DNA of 38,801 nt from Smittium culicis (GCA_001970855.1 LSSN01004465.1:1-38801); one strand, 5' to 3'. Positions 10,296 through 23,756 are shown, numbered from the stretch's first letter. Translations and numbers: made by a program. The notes: generated by a model not told the origin, from the letters alone.

Positions 10296-10947
10296 TTAAT
10301 ACCGTAATTCATCCCTGCCATACACACACCTCTTGTGTTTATTTATTTATTTATTTTGGCTACGCACGCTTACATGTGAAAGAATCGACAACTTCCATAT
10401 GCGCACCAATAAAAAGCTTGTAAAACTACAAACTACATTATCATCCAATTATTGACAATTATAAACCTCTCTAATTACACATCAATACCTAAAAAAACTA
10501 AATTAAACTCGTAACGATTGTCTTTTCACGTTGTGGCTTAATCTAATTATTACATATTCTCGCAAAATTTAATTCGCTCGTATGTTTTTTCTAGTCAAAA
10601 CAGTAACTAAAATCTCCGAATTACTACAACTACCATCACTCAATTGGATATTTATATTTCAGTTTTTATTTAGGTACATCATACGATTTGACCTTTTCTC
10701 CCTCCCTGCCAATAGCGCCTTTAAACAAATTTTGAGCTTTATACCCAATGGATTTACTAATAAAATTTAATATATAATAGCGCTAATCGCAAAAAAATTC
10801 TTACATTATAAAGCCACGTTACTTTTAGATAAGTTTCTATTTTTAATTTCCCTAAAAATAGCCACTCCATTTACCCACTCATTCATTCTATATATAGGCT
10901 TATTTGCATGTATGGATCTCATTCCACTAGTCATTCCTCTATATTGA

Positions 10948-11135
10948 CCCTTTTATGGGCGGTAAACTATTTATGATCTACCAGATATAGCCGACTGTAT
11001 TGAGTTATACCACTTTAATTCCGATGCATTAATAATTATTGGTGTATTGAATTTTACAAACAAATAAAAATTTACATATAAATCATAAACGAATCATAAA
11101 TTTGATTTTTTCAAAGAGTGTTGGACGGGAAAGGG
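10948..11135 (+). mobile_element. piggyBac-type MITE, copy 2
   Basis: 188 bp, same family and orientation as the copy at 10107. The right flank is TTAA and the left flank is TTGA, one change from the target. It starts CCCTTTTATGGGCGG and ends GGACGGGAAAGGG. Confidence 0.88.
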
Positions 11136-11165
11136 TTAATAACTGGGAAGTGCTCTCGGAATTAA

Positions 11166-11354
11166 CCCTTTCCTTTCAAACACTCTTTAATTAAATCAAA
11201 TTTATGATTCGTTTATGATTTATGAGCCGTTATATTATTTGTCGATAATTAAAAATATACCAGTAAATCTTGAAGCCTCGGAATTATAGTATTTTAATTG
11301 AACTCTGTTGGCTATATCTGGTGGACCTAAAATAGTCGACCGCCCGGTAAACGG
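11166..11354 (-). mobile_element. piggyBac-type MITE, copy 3 (inverted)
   Basis: 189 bp, reverse orientation, flanked by TTAA at 11162-11165 and 11355-11358. Its outer end has mutated from GAAAGGG to TAAACGG. The same change is mirrored in the fragment just beyond it (11359 on), which makes a perfect palindrome. Confidence 0.88.
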
Positions 11355-11383
11355 TTAACCGTTTACCGGGCGGTCGACTATTT
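11330..11383. repeat. Perfect 54-bp palindrome centred on TTAA
   Basis: Two 27-base arms (11330-11356 and 11357-11383) are exact reverse complements meeting inside the TTAA at 11355-11358. The left arm is the end of MITE copy 3. The right arm is the first ~25 bases of a further copy in the opposite orientation whose remainder is absent. It could extrude a cruciform. Confidence 0.92.
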
Positions 11384-11684
11384 TTTTTATTCGAATTTAT
11401 TTATAATAGAATACTATATATAGTATAAAGTAAAGAATGCAATATAAAAAATTTATAAGCAAATTATAAAATAGAGAAAAGAGAGGATAAAATTAGATAT
11501 CAGCTATCGCTGAACACTGACTTTCCTCCAGGCTCTATTAAGAACTATTTTGTTCTTGTAGCTAGCCAGGATTCTCTTTTCTTGGTATGTTTGATGTACA
11601 TAGTGATTTTCTGCTATAAGTCGTATTTCCACCAGTTGAATAAGCCTTCGCCAGGTATGTTTATGTCTGATAGGGCCGCTTCAA

Positions 11685-11868
11685 CCCTTGCGCGATAGAC
11701 TATTTTTGATCTACCAAATTTAGCAAATTAGATTCATAAAAAGTAACATAATTCCGAGGCCTTTAGAATTTTTGGAAAATGTAATATTGCTGCAAATAAT
11801 AAATATACTTATAAATCATAAACGAATCAACAAGTTGATTTTTTTAAAGATTGTTGGGCGAGAAAGGG
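11685..11868 (+). mobile_element. piggyBac-type MITE, copy 4
   Basis: 184 bp. The left flank is TCAA and the right flank is TTAA (11869-11872). The ends are CCCTTGCGCG and GGCGAGAAAGGG. It is more diverged than the copy at 11890, with several small deletions. Confidence 0.85.
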
Positions 11869-11889
11869 TTAAAATAAACATCTCTTTAT

Positions 11890-12077
11890 CCCTTTCACGG
11901 GCGGTAGACTATTTTTGATCTACCAAATATAGCCAATTGTGCAAATTACTTTACTAAAATTCCGAGGCTTTAAGGGGTATTGGTATATTGTAAAATAACA
12001 GCAAATAGTAATTTCCATTATAAACCATAAACGAATCATAAAATTAATTTTTTTAAAGAGTGTTGGACGGGAAAGGG
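11890..12077 (+). mobile_element. piggyBac-type MITE, copy 5, flanked by TTAT
   Basis: 188 bp with ends CCCTTTCACGGGCGG and GGACGGGAAAGGG. Unlike most copies, both flanks are TTAT (11886-11889 and 12078-12081), a direct 4-bp repeat differing from TTAA at the last base. Confidence 0.88.
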
Positions 12078-12081
12078 TTAT

Positions 12082-15000
12082 GAGATTCTTTTTGGAACAG
12101 ACCAAATCTTTCTTGGAAATCCTATTTACTACCGTGAATTAGATAAAATTTATGACTATACCTGGTAATATATTCAAAATATTTTTTCTGATATGGTGCA
12201 AAAGTTATAGCAAGGCCTGATACTGGAAAAATTTAATAGAAAAGGTTCATTTCCTACTAATTTTCTCTCATATTTATATTATCCATGCTATTTTGAGGCT
12301 CAGAACTTTTATTGTTAAATTTTTCTTACTACTTTACTTTACAATTAAATTTAAACAATAATTAAAAATACTTTGACCAAATTGCCTGACACAAACAACA
12401 ATTTTATCTAATTCACAGTAGTAAATGAAAAAACTAGTAAATAAAGCTTAACATCTCTAAATATTGTTCTATTTATTGCGCTAAACCTCCCCAAATATAT
12501 TATTAACAAAAAAATAATTTGCACCAAACTCGAAAAAATATCAATAATAAACATGAAAATTTTTAAAATCCACTCTCAACTACTCAATGTACTTTTTATT
12601 ACAGTTAAATGTATTTTTCTTATTAATTAAATTACTTTTTTAATATATAAAAGTATCTTTTACATTACACAAATAAAATAATATTTTTTGATTATTATTA
12701 AAATTGAGTGTATTTTTATTACATATTACAATAATTTTCACGAATGTCTACATTGGAAAAAAAATTCGTATTGATATTTATATTTTCGAACACAAAAACA
12801 CCCCTCAACTTAATAATACTGAGGTTTTTTTTTAATCATTTATACTAAAAATAAACAATATGAAAATTTTTGGCATATAGTAAGCATCATAATCTTAATT
12901 AAAATATACCGGCGTTATTTTTTTTAGATATTTCTTAATTTTTTTTTTCTCGAGTTTGTAAATTTAGAAAATTTTTCTAAAAAAAATCGTTTTCTAATTT
13001 AGGATATGCTTATGAAATTTTAATCTGCTTTGGATATTATAGCTTTAGATCATTTTATTCTCTTAATTTGATATCTATCCATGAAAAAAAATTCTATATA
13101 ATATCAGATAATTATAAATTTATTCAAAAATGAAAAAAATAACTTCAGTTTTTAATGAACAGACCACGATGGAAATTACTAATATATTGAGTGTACAAAT
13201 CGATTGAAAAATCATTCACATATATTAAAATACTAAATTCTACTGAATTTTTTTTAAATACTATATTTATATATATTATAATCAAATATATTATAGTACA
13301 AGATATCGCATTATCTATTTATGCTATGCAATGATTAATTTTTTTTTTACAATTTATATTTTAAAAAGTCAAATGAAAATGATTTTAATTTTTAACCTAT
13401 ATCCTACAACCTATATAAAAAGTTTTTTTAATTAGTATATTTGGACTTGAATACCACCACAGCTTCAAAAATATCTGTAAAAAAACTTGTGCTCAGCACG
13501 AATTTAACCTAATTGTGATATTACACTCATTCTGAATGCAATTCAAAAATTTATGTACTAAATTTTATATACTATATATATATATATACGAAAATTATCC
13601 GATGATTTTTCTATCATTCATCAATTATAATTAGAGTATACAACTTTTATGATCAATCATGTACCAATTTTTAATATCGTAGATCCATTAATCGGAAACT
13701 TTTGAGTTATAGCTTGGAAATTATAATTCTAAAAAATTGATTGACTCAACATAGTATAACACATAATTGATTCCAAAACATCACCCTCAAAAATATTAGT
13801 GAATTTTACGTTTCAAATCCTAATGAATATTATTAAGAATTACTTATCCTTAATAAAAAAACTCCTAATCAAACTATGATAGACCTTCTGAGGAATTTCA
13901 ATGGTCTTTTTAATTGCTTTGGTTTTAAAATTTATCAAAACGAGCTTAAAATCGTATGCTCTTTATTGAACCCTATTAATTTACATTTTTTAGCGCCAAA
14001 TTACCTATTTTTATCTTCGCTAGTTCAATTTATATATTAATTTGTAATTTTAAGTGGTTCTCGATTATATTTAAGTTTTAACAATTTAATTTTAAACTAA
14101 ATTTTTGAGAATATGTTACTTTAATCAGATTTCTTTAACTTCTCTGCGAAATTATTGAATATACTGTTTTTATTATGAAGTCTTTGGCAGCTTAAAATTC
14201 TATATCCATCTCTTCAGGTGTGACTATTCTGATCTAATTTCTTTATTCTTTTCCATAAATACTTTTTTTTACCTCAATGACATTACTTTAATTTAGAACG
14301 GTTTTTTTATTTATTCTCAGTATTTTGGGTCATTGGCTCTTAATTTTTTGACATCTGAGGTTAACATATATTATACCTTTGTACCGAAAAAATATTTTTG
14401 ATTTTATTTTATTAGTTTTGTATTATTTCGATTTTATAGGCGAAAAATATGTATATATTAATTAAAATATGGGGTATTATGAACTAATAGAGCACTTTAT
14501 TTCCGTTTAAAGCTATTGACTTGAATTTTCATTAGTTTCTAATAATATTGGCTAAATTGAAAAGTCATTTTGATTTTTCTATTTTTTTTTAACTTGGAAT
14601 TTATATTTTTTAAAAAAAAGAAAATTATTTGCTCATTGGAATTTAATTTTTTATGCAATTTTATACTCTGTGACACTTTAAAATATAAAATATCCCTTTC
14701 ATAAAGAATCTTACATATATTAATTGAGGTTAACATCAATAAAAATAATATAAAATTAAAACTCATAATCAATTATAAGAATTTTTTACCATTATGAAAT
14801 AAACATAGATGTTCGAATTATTTTTTAATATACGAAATTACATCCGATTGAAATAAATACTACAAAAAATCTGAAATTTACTTTTCAAGGTATTAGATAA
14901 GAATTTGAGCACTGGGAAAAAATATTATTTCTAAAAAATTATTGTTGAATATAAAAATTTAGTTATATACAAAATTGGTGATTAAAATATGGTTATTTTA

Positions 15001-18000
15001 ATTCTCTTTTTTCTATTGATATATTAATTTAAAAATATATTAGATATTTTTATTTTAGTCTGTAAATAAATAAATTGGGATATTTTCATTTACATTACAA
15101 TTAATAGGTGCATTTATATAAAATTAAAAAACTCTGAATCTTGATCTAAAAAAATCTGAGGAAAATTTAAAAAAATATAAAACCAAGGATTTAAATTATA
15201 AAAAAAATATTAAAATTGTAAATTAAGTCTTATTAAATTATAAAATTTAAACTATATTCTAAAATCAAAAAAGATAGCCGAAAAACTATAGGATAAATAA
15301 AAATAATTTTTAGAATATAATAACAAAGCTATTTCAAAAAAAAAAAAAAGATTATTAGAGTATTCTTTTATGGATTTTAGAGTGTTAAAACACCCAAAGC
15401 GAGAAATTCGGATATAACATTTAATAAATATGGCTAAAGCTGATATTATCATATTACAAAAAATAAATATCTAGAATCATTAAAATCAAATTTGGAGGAA
15501 TATTGGACAATTTTGTGTGGTTCAAAAAATATATTGAAATTATATATATTAATGCAAAAATAAATTAGATAACAAAGCGATTTAGCCAAACAAAAGAGTA
15601 TAAGTATCATTTATTAAAATCTAAAAAAATAATTAATCAATAGAATTAAAAGTTGATACCTTTCAGTTTTAAAAAAAAATTCAAGCTTTATCCTATTTTG
15701 AATTTAAACTATTCAAAATTTATCTGATATTATTACTCGATTAATAAATTAATGGATATACTAACACTGTAAAATAAGATAATTGGTTGTTATTAATCGA
15801 ATTTATTTAAAAAAAAAACTGTGATAATATAAAAAAACTTTTAATAAATAAAGACAACAAATTTTTTGATAAAAAATTAACAGTAACTTTTAAAATAAAA
15901 TCTAAAAAATATTAATATTTTCAATCGTTATTAAAATGTGTTAAATTAAAAATAACTATTATGTTATGATATCAGCTCGGTATATAATCTAGTCTAAAAT
16001 AGAAAATAGATCGCAGAATAAAATTAAGAAATTATAATAAAATAATTAATATTTTAAATTCATCTTTACAAAAAAACACTTAATATTCTAATAATACTTG
16101 TGAATTTAATAAAGGATTTGAAGAGAATTTCAAAATTAATAATTAATAAAAAAATTAAATTTAAAAATTAAAACTCTTCAGCTATATTTATGATAAAATC
16201 CAAGAATAGGTAGTAAGAGAAAATAATTAAATTCGGTAAATATTATCTATCAAAACCAATAAAATTGAAACCCGGAGAATTTCAAGGTACAGATAAATAA
16301 AATTAAATGATATTAATAATAGATCCGAACTTTACTGGATTAAAATTGGTGAACGTACTAATAGTCGTTAATATTGTATTGATTAAATATATATTTAAAT
16401 AATTTAAAAAATAACTGAACTAAAAGTAGGAAATATTAATAATTAATAAGAATTAATTCGTATAACTGCTCTAATAGTGATGATTTATAATAATTTTTTT
16501 AAGATAAATTACTATAAATGATTATAATCAATCTAAGCTTAGGATAAATGTGATTTTAGGACACTAAAACACATTGAGATATTATTTTGAAATAAAAAAT
16601 GATCAATAAAAATATATCAGTGCTTTAAAGTTTGCCTATTTTTTTTTATAAAAATTTTACAAATACATTTTCAGTCTACTATAAAATTCATTTTAAAAAA
16701 TAAAAGAAGTGAGTAATTTGAGCTTAAAAAAGCTTGTACTCATTATTTAATTTCTTTACTAAAAAAAAACAATCTTTAAAGAAGCAAATAATTGGAGTGA
16801 AATTTTTTTAAAAAACATCGAATGAAAAATTGGGCCAATGGTTTTACCAAAATATTTCAACCTATGGATAATAATATCATATCAAGGATTCTAAAATTTT
16901 ACATTAAATTCAAACCTATTTTAAAAAACACTATATTAAACAAAAAAAATTTATGGAAAGTTCAAATATAAATAAACATATAATGGTTATATTATTATGA
17001 AACATATAAATGCTTGTTACCAACTTTGCTAGATATTTTTGAAAATTTTCTTCTAAAATTCGGTCATAAAATAAATTTTGACAGTTATGTTCAAATTATT
17101 TATAATATTATAACAGTCAATTAAATCTAGAGTAAAAATTATTCATAAAAAAATTTCGCCAATAGGGATAATTCAAGGATACCCTATTTTGCAGTTGCTT
17201 TATATTATCATAACAGAGAAAATGGAGGCTATTATTGAAAAATGTCAAACTAGATTAATTTTGGAATGCCAAATTTAAATAAAATTTTAATCTGATATTA
17301 TGGGCTTAATAATAAAATTTGAAAGATTCCTTAAATTTATTAATTTATTTAAATTTTCAAACCAAAGTTAGTGGCGCTAAAAATAATATATAAAAGAAAA
17401 ATTTTAGCGAAATTAAGAGCTTCATATATTCAAATAAACAAACCGAATTTTAATATATCCTATTGAAAAGCATAAATTATATGGTTATATTTTAATAAAA
17501 ATGGAATATTTAAAGAGTTTATATACAAGTTTTTTATTAAAAAATTGATTTAAATACTCTTATTTAAAATAAAAATCCTTCATAAGATAATCATTTGTAT
17601 TAAATAATACATCATCTATCCAAAAGCGAGGAATTTTCTCGCATAGTAGTAATTGATAAAATTTTCTTCAAAAAAAGTAAAAATTAATTATTTTTAAATT
17701 TATTTAAAAATTATTTATTTTTCTAGAATGATTTATAAACGCTATTCAAATTTTTCAAGACCGCTGAAAATTAGATAAAAAAAATGAAAATTATCTTGTA
17801 TTCAATAAAATCATCTAAAAAGCGTTCAATCCAAATCATTTTTATTAAAGAATATCCTATGTTTCTATCAATAGAAGTGTTTAAAGGTAATATATAAACC
17901 AATTGATTCCATATCGACTTATGGGGGGGGGGGATGTGTGTCAATTTTTTGAGTCGGAATAAAAAGTGATAAATAAAATAAAATTGTGTCGAATACAAAA

Positions 18001-20905
18001 AAAAATGATAATAATTACATTATAATGGTCTCATTTTGAATGTAATAAGTGCTAAAAATAGGAATATTTCGCTAAACTAGAAAAAATTCAACGAGTTTAT
18101 AAAAAAATATAATATTAATCTCATAGACTCATTATCATTATACTTCGGAACGCTTGAAATTCAAAGTAACAGATTTAGAATCTAACTGATTGAAATATTC
18201 AATTAAAAATTAAGAGAAAAGATTACATTGTATTTTTTAAAAATATATATTCGAATACTTTAAGCTATTAAAGTATCCAGAAAATGAGGAGAAAATAATG
18301 ATAGATCATTATGTACAATTTTAAATCAATTTAAAATTATAAAATATTTTTATATTGAATTTAAATAGGATCAGAGTCACTGAAATATGCTATGAGATTT
18401 ATTAAAATAAAAATTTTGTATATATGTAAAATAGATTTATAATAAAAACAATGATATTTTTAGTAAACACAAATGCATAATCCCAAAGCGTCGAAGTCTA
18501 AGTGAAAAAGATATGAGGAATATTTACTGGTAACAAATTGAATAGAAAATTGAAATTTTCTAATAAGTGGAAAATTTTGGTGTGATTATTGAAGTTTAAA
18601 CTACTACAGTTGGGTTACTCGGGATTATTGTAGTTTTTTGGGGGGTAGAAATGGTTTTGGATTTAATTATGTATTTTTGATAAAGATATTAGTTTAGCTT
18701 TTTTTTTTAAAAAAATTGGTCTAATTAGCGTAGACTAATACACTAATTTATAAAATTAATGAAAAACCAAAGGAAAAAATAACTAAATTCATAATAACTT
18801 TAGTTTAAGCATTGTTTATCTGAGTACGAAAAAAAAAATTCCTAAAAAATTTAAATTTCATCTTTTTTTTAGGAATTTTACTGTTTTTATATAAGTTTTC
18901 TTTCTGAGCGTTATCCATTTAAAAATTTTCTTGTGATTTTATTAATAAAGTTGAGTCGCTATATGATACTGAAATAAATATAAATTGATTAATTTTATAA
19001 GTTTTTAACTGAAAATTATACGTGTTTATTTGAAATTATTGAATTTTTAAAATAAAGTTTGAATATTATGCACAAAAATAATGAAGTAAAGAGTATGAAT
19101 GAAAAAATAACTTCTCAGTTTGCTTTTTCTCTCCACACATTGAAGGTCAAGAAGATAAAGCGGCAAAACAAAGATATAATGAAATAAAATCTAAATGACA
19201 TATGTTATTTAATCAGATTTTTAGGACATTATTTAACTCCAATAATGTGGATATGTATGTCATAGATTGATTATCCGACCGATTAAATATATATATTGCG
19301 AAATAAAAAAATAAAAGAAATAAAAGCGAAAAAATATTTTTTTTCTTTATAATTAGATTCGTATTTTGTAGATATATCTCAAAATTTGATATAAAATATC
19401 GCATATTTAATTTGATAAAATAGAAAGAAAATATTTTATAAAGAAAAAACTATATGGTACAATTAAGCACTATTATAAGCGAAACAGGAAAAGGAAAAAA
19501 TAATTAATAATGCAAATGTACTTATAAATATAGCTCATTTGAGATTATTTAATAGAACTATATGAGTCAGAATTATGAAATTACTCTTAGAAAATTATTT
19601 TTAATTAGATTTATCTTATCTTTAGTTTTAAAATATAATTCTATAGTTAATTAATATATAACTATCAAAATAAATAAAGTAGTGAAGGATATCATAAGCT
19701 CAAATCCCCTATATCTAAAATTTTGAATATTTTGATATTCTTATACCAATTCAAATATAAATTTAATGCTATATATTTTTTTATTTTTTTTTCGAAGCAA
19801 AATCATTATTAATTATTAAATCTGATGTAATAAATCCATAAGTTAGAATAAATTTTCTAGAATATTGATGAAATTATACCACACTTAGTCCCTAAAATAA
19901 ACACCAAAAAAAATTTCATAAATACAGGATAATCTATTTCTTTTCACAATATAATTTTTGTTAAAATCATATCATACTAAATATAAAATTATAAAATGAT
20001 TAAAAAATCAATGTATAACACATTTAAATATAAGTAGCAAATCATATTTAATGAATTTATGTATATTCTAAATAACTTTGTATTTAAAAAATTTGAGTAT
20101 TTAGTATTATATTTGATTCAGAAAAGTATAAAATATAGATAATAGTATTAATTTTTTTAAAAAACTATCATTTCAATTAATATAATAAAAACTTATGATT
20201 TTTCTAACCATATTACAAATTTTAACTATTATGAGCTAAATTTAAATAAGGAAGTGGCCAGGAGGATTTTAAGCATCTTTTTCATTCATAGTTTTACACA
20301 TTTTAATAAAGTCTTTATAAACCCACTCATTTTTAAATATTAGCAAAAAAAAATTGATGTTAATCAAGAATAAGTTAATTTAAAGGAATAAATCCACACT
20401 AAACTAAATTAGAATAAAAAAATAATAAATAATTAGTTTTAATTTATCAAAATATCTTATTGTTATAAATTCAATAGTATTGATAAATAATATGATTTTT
20501 AATATAAACTAAATAGGAAAAAAAGAAATAAAATCATTATTATGGTTATAATTAATGGACGATTAAGTATGTAAATAAACAGCTTATATTAATAATCATA
20601 TCAAATAAATAGAATACATACCTAATGTGAATTTTCAGACAAGCTTTAATTCTAGAAATACTACTTTGGTAATAAAATCTCAAATTAAAATATAACATAA
20701 ATATTATCTATATAAATAATGACTCAATAATTAAATTTTTGAGAATTTATGAATTTTTTTATAATTAATCAATACGAATTTACTAAATAATAAGTAAAAA
20801 AAATGCTAGTAATAATAATTAGATATATAAAGTAATTAAAAACCCTGTGATTATAATAGTTTGTTTTTTTTTTATAAAAACTTTAAATCAATCTTTGAAC
20901 ATTAC
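12082..20905. other. AT-rich gene desert, left part
   Basis: About 8.8 kb of extremely A+T-rich DNA. Open frames are short, begin mostly at non-ATG codons, and give Ile/Lys/Asn/Phe-rich translations without domain features. I see no RNA gene. Long homopolymer A/T runs are common. One isolated G run sits near 17923. It may be decayed transposon DNA, but nothing is left that I can name. Confidence 0.55.
17923..17933 (+). repeat. Isolated G11 run
   Basis: Eleven consecutive G bases, followed by ATGTGTG, in DNA that is otherwise nearly all A/T. Such a run could be a true slippage tract or a base-calling artefact. Confidence 0.8.
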
Positions 20906-21320
20906 TGTCATGAATGGAAATTTCTAGAATGTTGGAGAATATTCAGATATCATCAGCAGCAATGTTCTAGAATGTTATTAAACGTTCTAGAACATTTCCG
21001 AAATTTCTTATCGATTTTAATTTTTGTTACGTAATAATTTTACGTGTTCATATTTTTAACATCGATAACGATTTATTTTGATTAGTAATCAAACAGTTAT
21101 TTTTCTATGGCTTTCTTTTTAGTTTATTCTGTAGTTTTTCTTTGAAGTTTATGACCTAAAACCTAGCAACGGAAAAAGTATAAAAAGGTTATTTTTTTCC
21201 TGTCTTGAATTCGACATATAGTATCTTGTATACTTTCTAATAGTAATAAATAAATATATTTATAGTAAATATAACTTTTGACTTAACTTTCCTTGCACTC
21301 TTGTAACCTAGATCTTGACA
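20906..21320 (+). mobile_element. Solo LTR (415 bp) of an LTR retrotransposon
   Basis: It begins TGTCATGAATGG and ends GATCTTGACA, giving TG...CA termini inside a 5-bp inverted repeat TGTCA/TGACA. It is bounded by a perfect 5-bp duplication ATTAC (20901-20905 and 21321-21325). Inside are a TATAAAA box at 21179-21185 and AATAAA at 21245-21250, matching U3-R-U5 order in the plus sense. No second LTR or pol sequence is adjacent, so it is a solo LTR left by recombination. The TGTCA ends suit the Ty3/gypsy type, but the superfamily is not certain. Confidence 0.9.
20922..21007 (+). promoter_or_regulatory. Heat-shock-element-like clusters in the U3 of the solo LTR
   Basis: Alternating TTCnnGAA units occur at 20922-20929, 20937-20944 (GAAnnTTC), 20965-20972, and 20985-21007. 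The last is TTC-nn-GAA-nn-TTT-nn-GAA-nn-TTC, five phased units with one imperfect. This is the binding pattern of heat shock factor trimers. They lie 170-260 bases upstream of the TATA box, where an LTR enhancer would be. Confidence 0.7.
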
Positions 21321-21451
21321 ATTACTAAATTAAGTTTCTCTAAAATAGAATAACCAAATAATTAGAAATAAAAATTTAAATCACAACTTAAAACTATAGT
21401 TTATAAGTTATCTTCAAATCCCAAATATGATAATTTTATAAATTTTATTAG

Positions 21452-21721
21452 ATCTATTTGTTATCTGATAAACTAAATATAAAATCATTTAAATTAAATT
21501 CATCTAAAAAAAAAAAGGAGTCTAAATTTCCCACTAAAAATGACAAAAAGGTAAACGACTTTGGTTCTGCCACAGAGCATTATTTACACCCAGAAAACTC
21601 CCCTGAGAGAATTGAGAGGTGTGAAAAATTCAAAAAAAATATAAATTTACCAACAAAAAAAAACATTCTCACTTTTCAAATAAAAATATTGAAATTAATA
21701 ATAAAGGTGAATTTAACTTAA
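21452..21721 (+). other. Coding-like island, unrecognised
   Basis: A frame of about 88 codons after a TTAG (21448-21451) contains a richer, non-repetitive stretch around 21541-21640 (translation includes NDFGSATEHYLHPENSPE). There is no ATG at the start, so it could be an internal exon or a relic. DFGSA resembles the DFG-motif context of LAMMER-type kinases, but nothing else around it supports a kinase. Function unknown. Confidence 0.25.
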
Positions 21722-23633
21722 AAATTCAAAAAGCCTAAGGAATTATAAAATCAAATTAATTATATTGGTTTAAAATTTATCAAAAAATAATCCATCGAGC
21801 TCAAGATTCAGGAAGAAATATATCTAGCATAATCTGAAATTTAATTTTTTATCCGATGTATTTAAACTATCAAAATCTATGTTACGAAAATTAGCCATAA
21901 AAATCATGAAAATTTTTGGGATAAATTTATAACTAGTACGATAACGAAAGTATAATAAATAGTAGGGAATTAATTGAAAATTGACAAGTAAATAACGTTA
22001 TTCAAGAAGTGCGAATATTTCGTAAAAGTGCTTTTTATGAGGATCAGATAATTTTTAGCTTAAATATCACAAGAAAATTTTATGCGCCCAATTGAAAGTA
22101 AAATATTTAATAATTTGAGTCAGATTTTTGAAAAAAATATTGAGTCAAAAAACTAACAGGCTTGATAATCAAACTCTGTGAAGCTGCTTTTAGTTGTATA
22201 AACTAAAACATCTTCAGTTATTAAAATAATAATATGCTATTTAATAAGTGTATCAGATAAATTTAGCCATTAACTAAACCAGGTTATAAATAGAAAAAAT
22301 ATAAAACATTAATACTCAAATACATCTCCTACTCAAAATTAAACTAATTACTATTTATAGCTCTACTGGTAGTGTAAAACTCAGCAATATAATATATAAT
22401 AGAATTTTAAAAATAAAAATGACAATAATGATATATCAAACTGTGACGTAAGCCTGTAATATTACCAGTACAATACCAACAATTCAAACCTGTATAAATA
22501 CCACAAGTTATGGCACAGAAGGAGAAAATCATAATCCTAACATATTCTTTTAAGAAAATATATTTCAAAAAAAATTACTAACATATTAAAAATATTTAAA
22601 ATTAGTTTTATCAACATTAAACAATAAAATAAATTAAAACAATTTACTAGTCAAACAAAATATTATAACTAACTTGATTATTTTATCAGAGATAATATAT
22701 GTTCTTTTACTGAATAATTTTGAATACAGTTGTCAATAAAGTGAAAATAAATGGTAAATTTGATCCTCTTGAGTATTCTCTATACTTCAAGACAGTAATT
22801 TGCACTCTGTTGAAATTCTGAAACCAAAAAAAACCTACGTTTCAGCAATTTGGTTGCTCAAATAATAAGTAAAAGTATCTCGATGATAAATTTTACAGAA
22901 TCCAATAAATATAATTATTATATCTAAAAATCTCAAATAAAATAAAAAAGAGCATTTATATCGTTAAGCCATAATAAAATGGCCGAAAGAAACCTGAAGA
23001 AGATAAATGTGCTAAAAAAAAAGATTTTGAAAGTAAAATTAAATTACCTAAAGATAAATTACCTATTTTATAAAATTTTTGCCTAATAGAATTCATAGTT
23101 TATACATAACCAAGAATTTCCAAACAAAATATTAATTACAACTGCGAAAAAAATTTTTCCCTGCTCAATATTTTTATTTTATATTTTGCACCAAAAATAA
23201 CCTCAATAAAAAAAAAATTATCTAAAAAAGTGTGAAATATAATTGATCACTGATCTATATTTAAAAGACGCTTTAAAAAAGCTAAGCTTTCAAAAAAAAA
23301 ATTCACATAGATTATTTTGTTATATTTTTTTATTAATAAACTAGGTTCACCAATAATTAATTATTCATTAACTGCAGTGATTTTTTGATTAAAACGAGAT
23401 AAATGGTTTCAATTATATTATTATAATCAAAGTTTGCATAGAAGTAATTATTATACCGTTTTTCAGATCATAAAATCTTTTTTCGCAACAAATTTTGCTG
23501 AATTATAGTAGCCATTAGAGGATTAAGTTTTGATAGTGTCACAATAGTTTAAAAAGTCAATTTCTACTTTCGAAAAGCTAAATAATCCTGTTTATTGTAA
23601 TATATTTTAACCATATACTATCAAATCAAGGAT
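21722..23633. other. AT-rich gene desert, middle part
   Basis: No frame with domain-like content and no RNA gene is visible. Sequence is A/T-rich throughout with many short A runs. Confidence 0.5.
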
Positions 23634-23756
23634 TTATATGAGCAGGGGTTTTCTTTTCGGCATGCCTTTTTTCCTAAGAATTATCTGCACAGTCGAGTTA
23701 TTTGGAATTTCCTGGAACTGCTCTCTTTAAAGATCAGAAGCGTTTTTGGTAGCCAT
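23634..23756 (-). pseudogene. Short coding-like relic with an in-frame stop
   Basis: A G+C-richer island. The minus strand reads an ATG (23756-23754), eight codons, a TAA at 23729-23727, then 30 further codons (containing STVQIILRKKGMPKRKP) to a TAA at 23636-23634. The opposite strand also has a 30-codon ATG frame (23638-23730), so the coding strand is not certain. I do not recognise it. It may be a decayed exon. Confidence 0.25.

Noticed and set aside
11920..12105. 61-codon minus-strand frame
   Set aside because: Lies almost wholly inside MITE copy 5; the same frame is not kept in other copies.
20922..21007. Promoter of a chaperone gene
   Set aside because: The heat-shock elements fall inside an LTR bounded by target duplications, and no chaperone-like frame follows.
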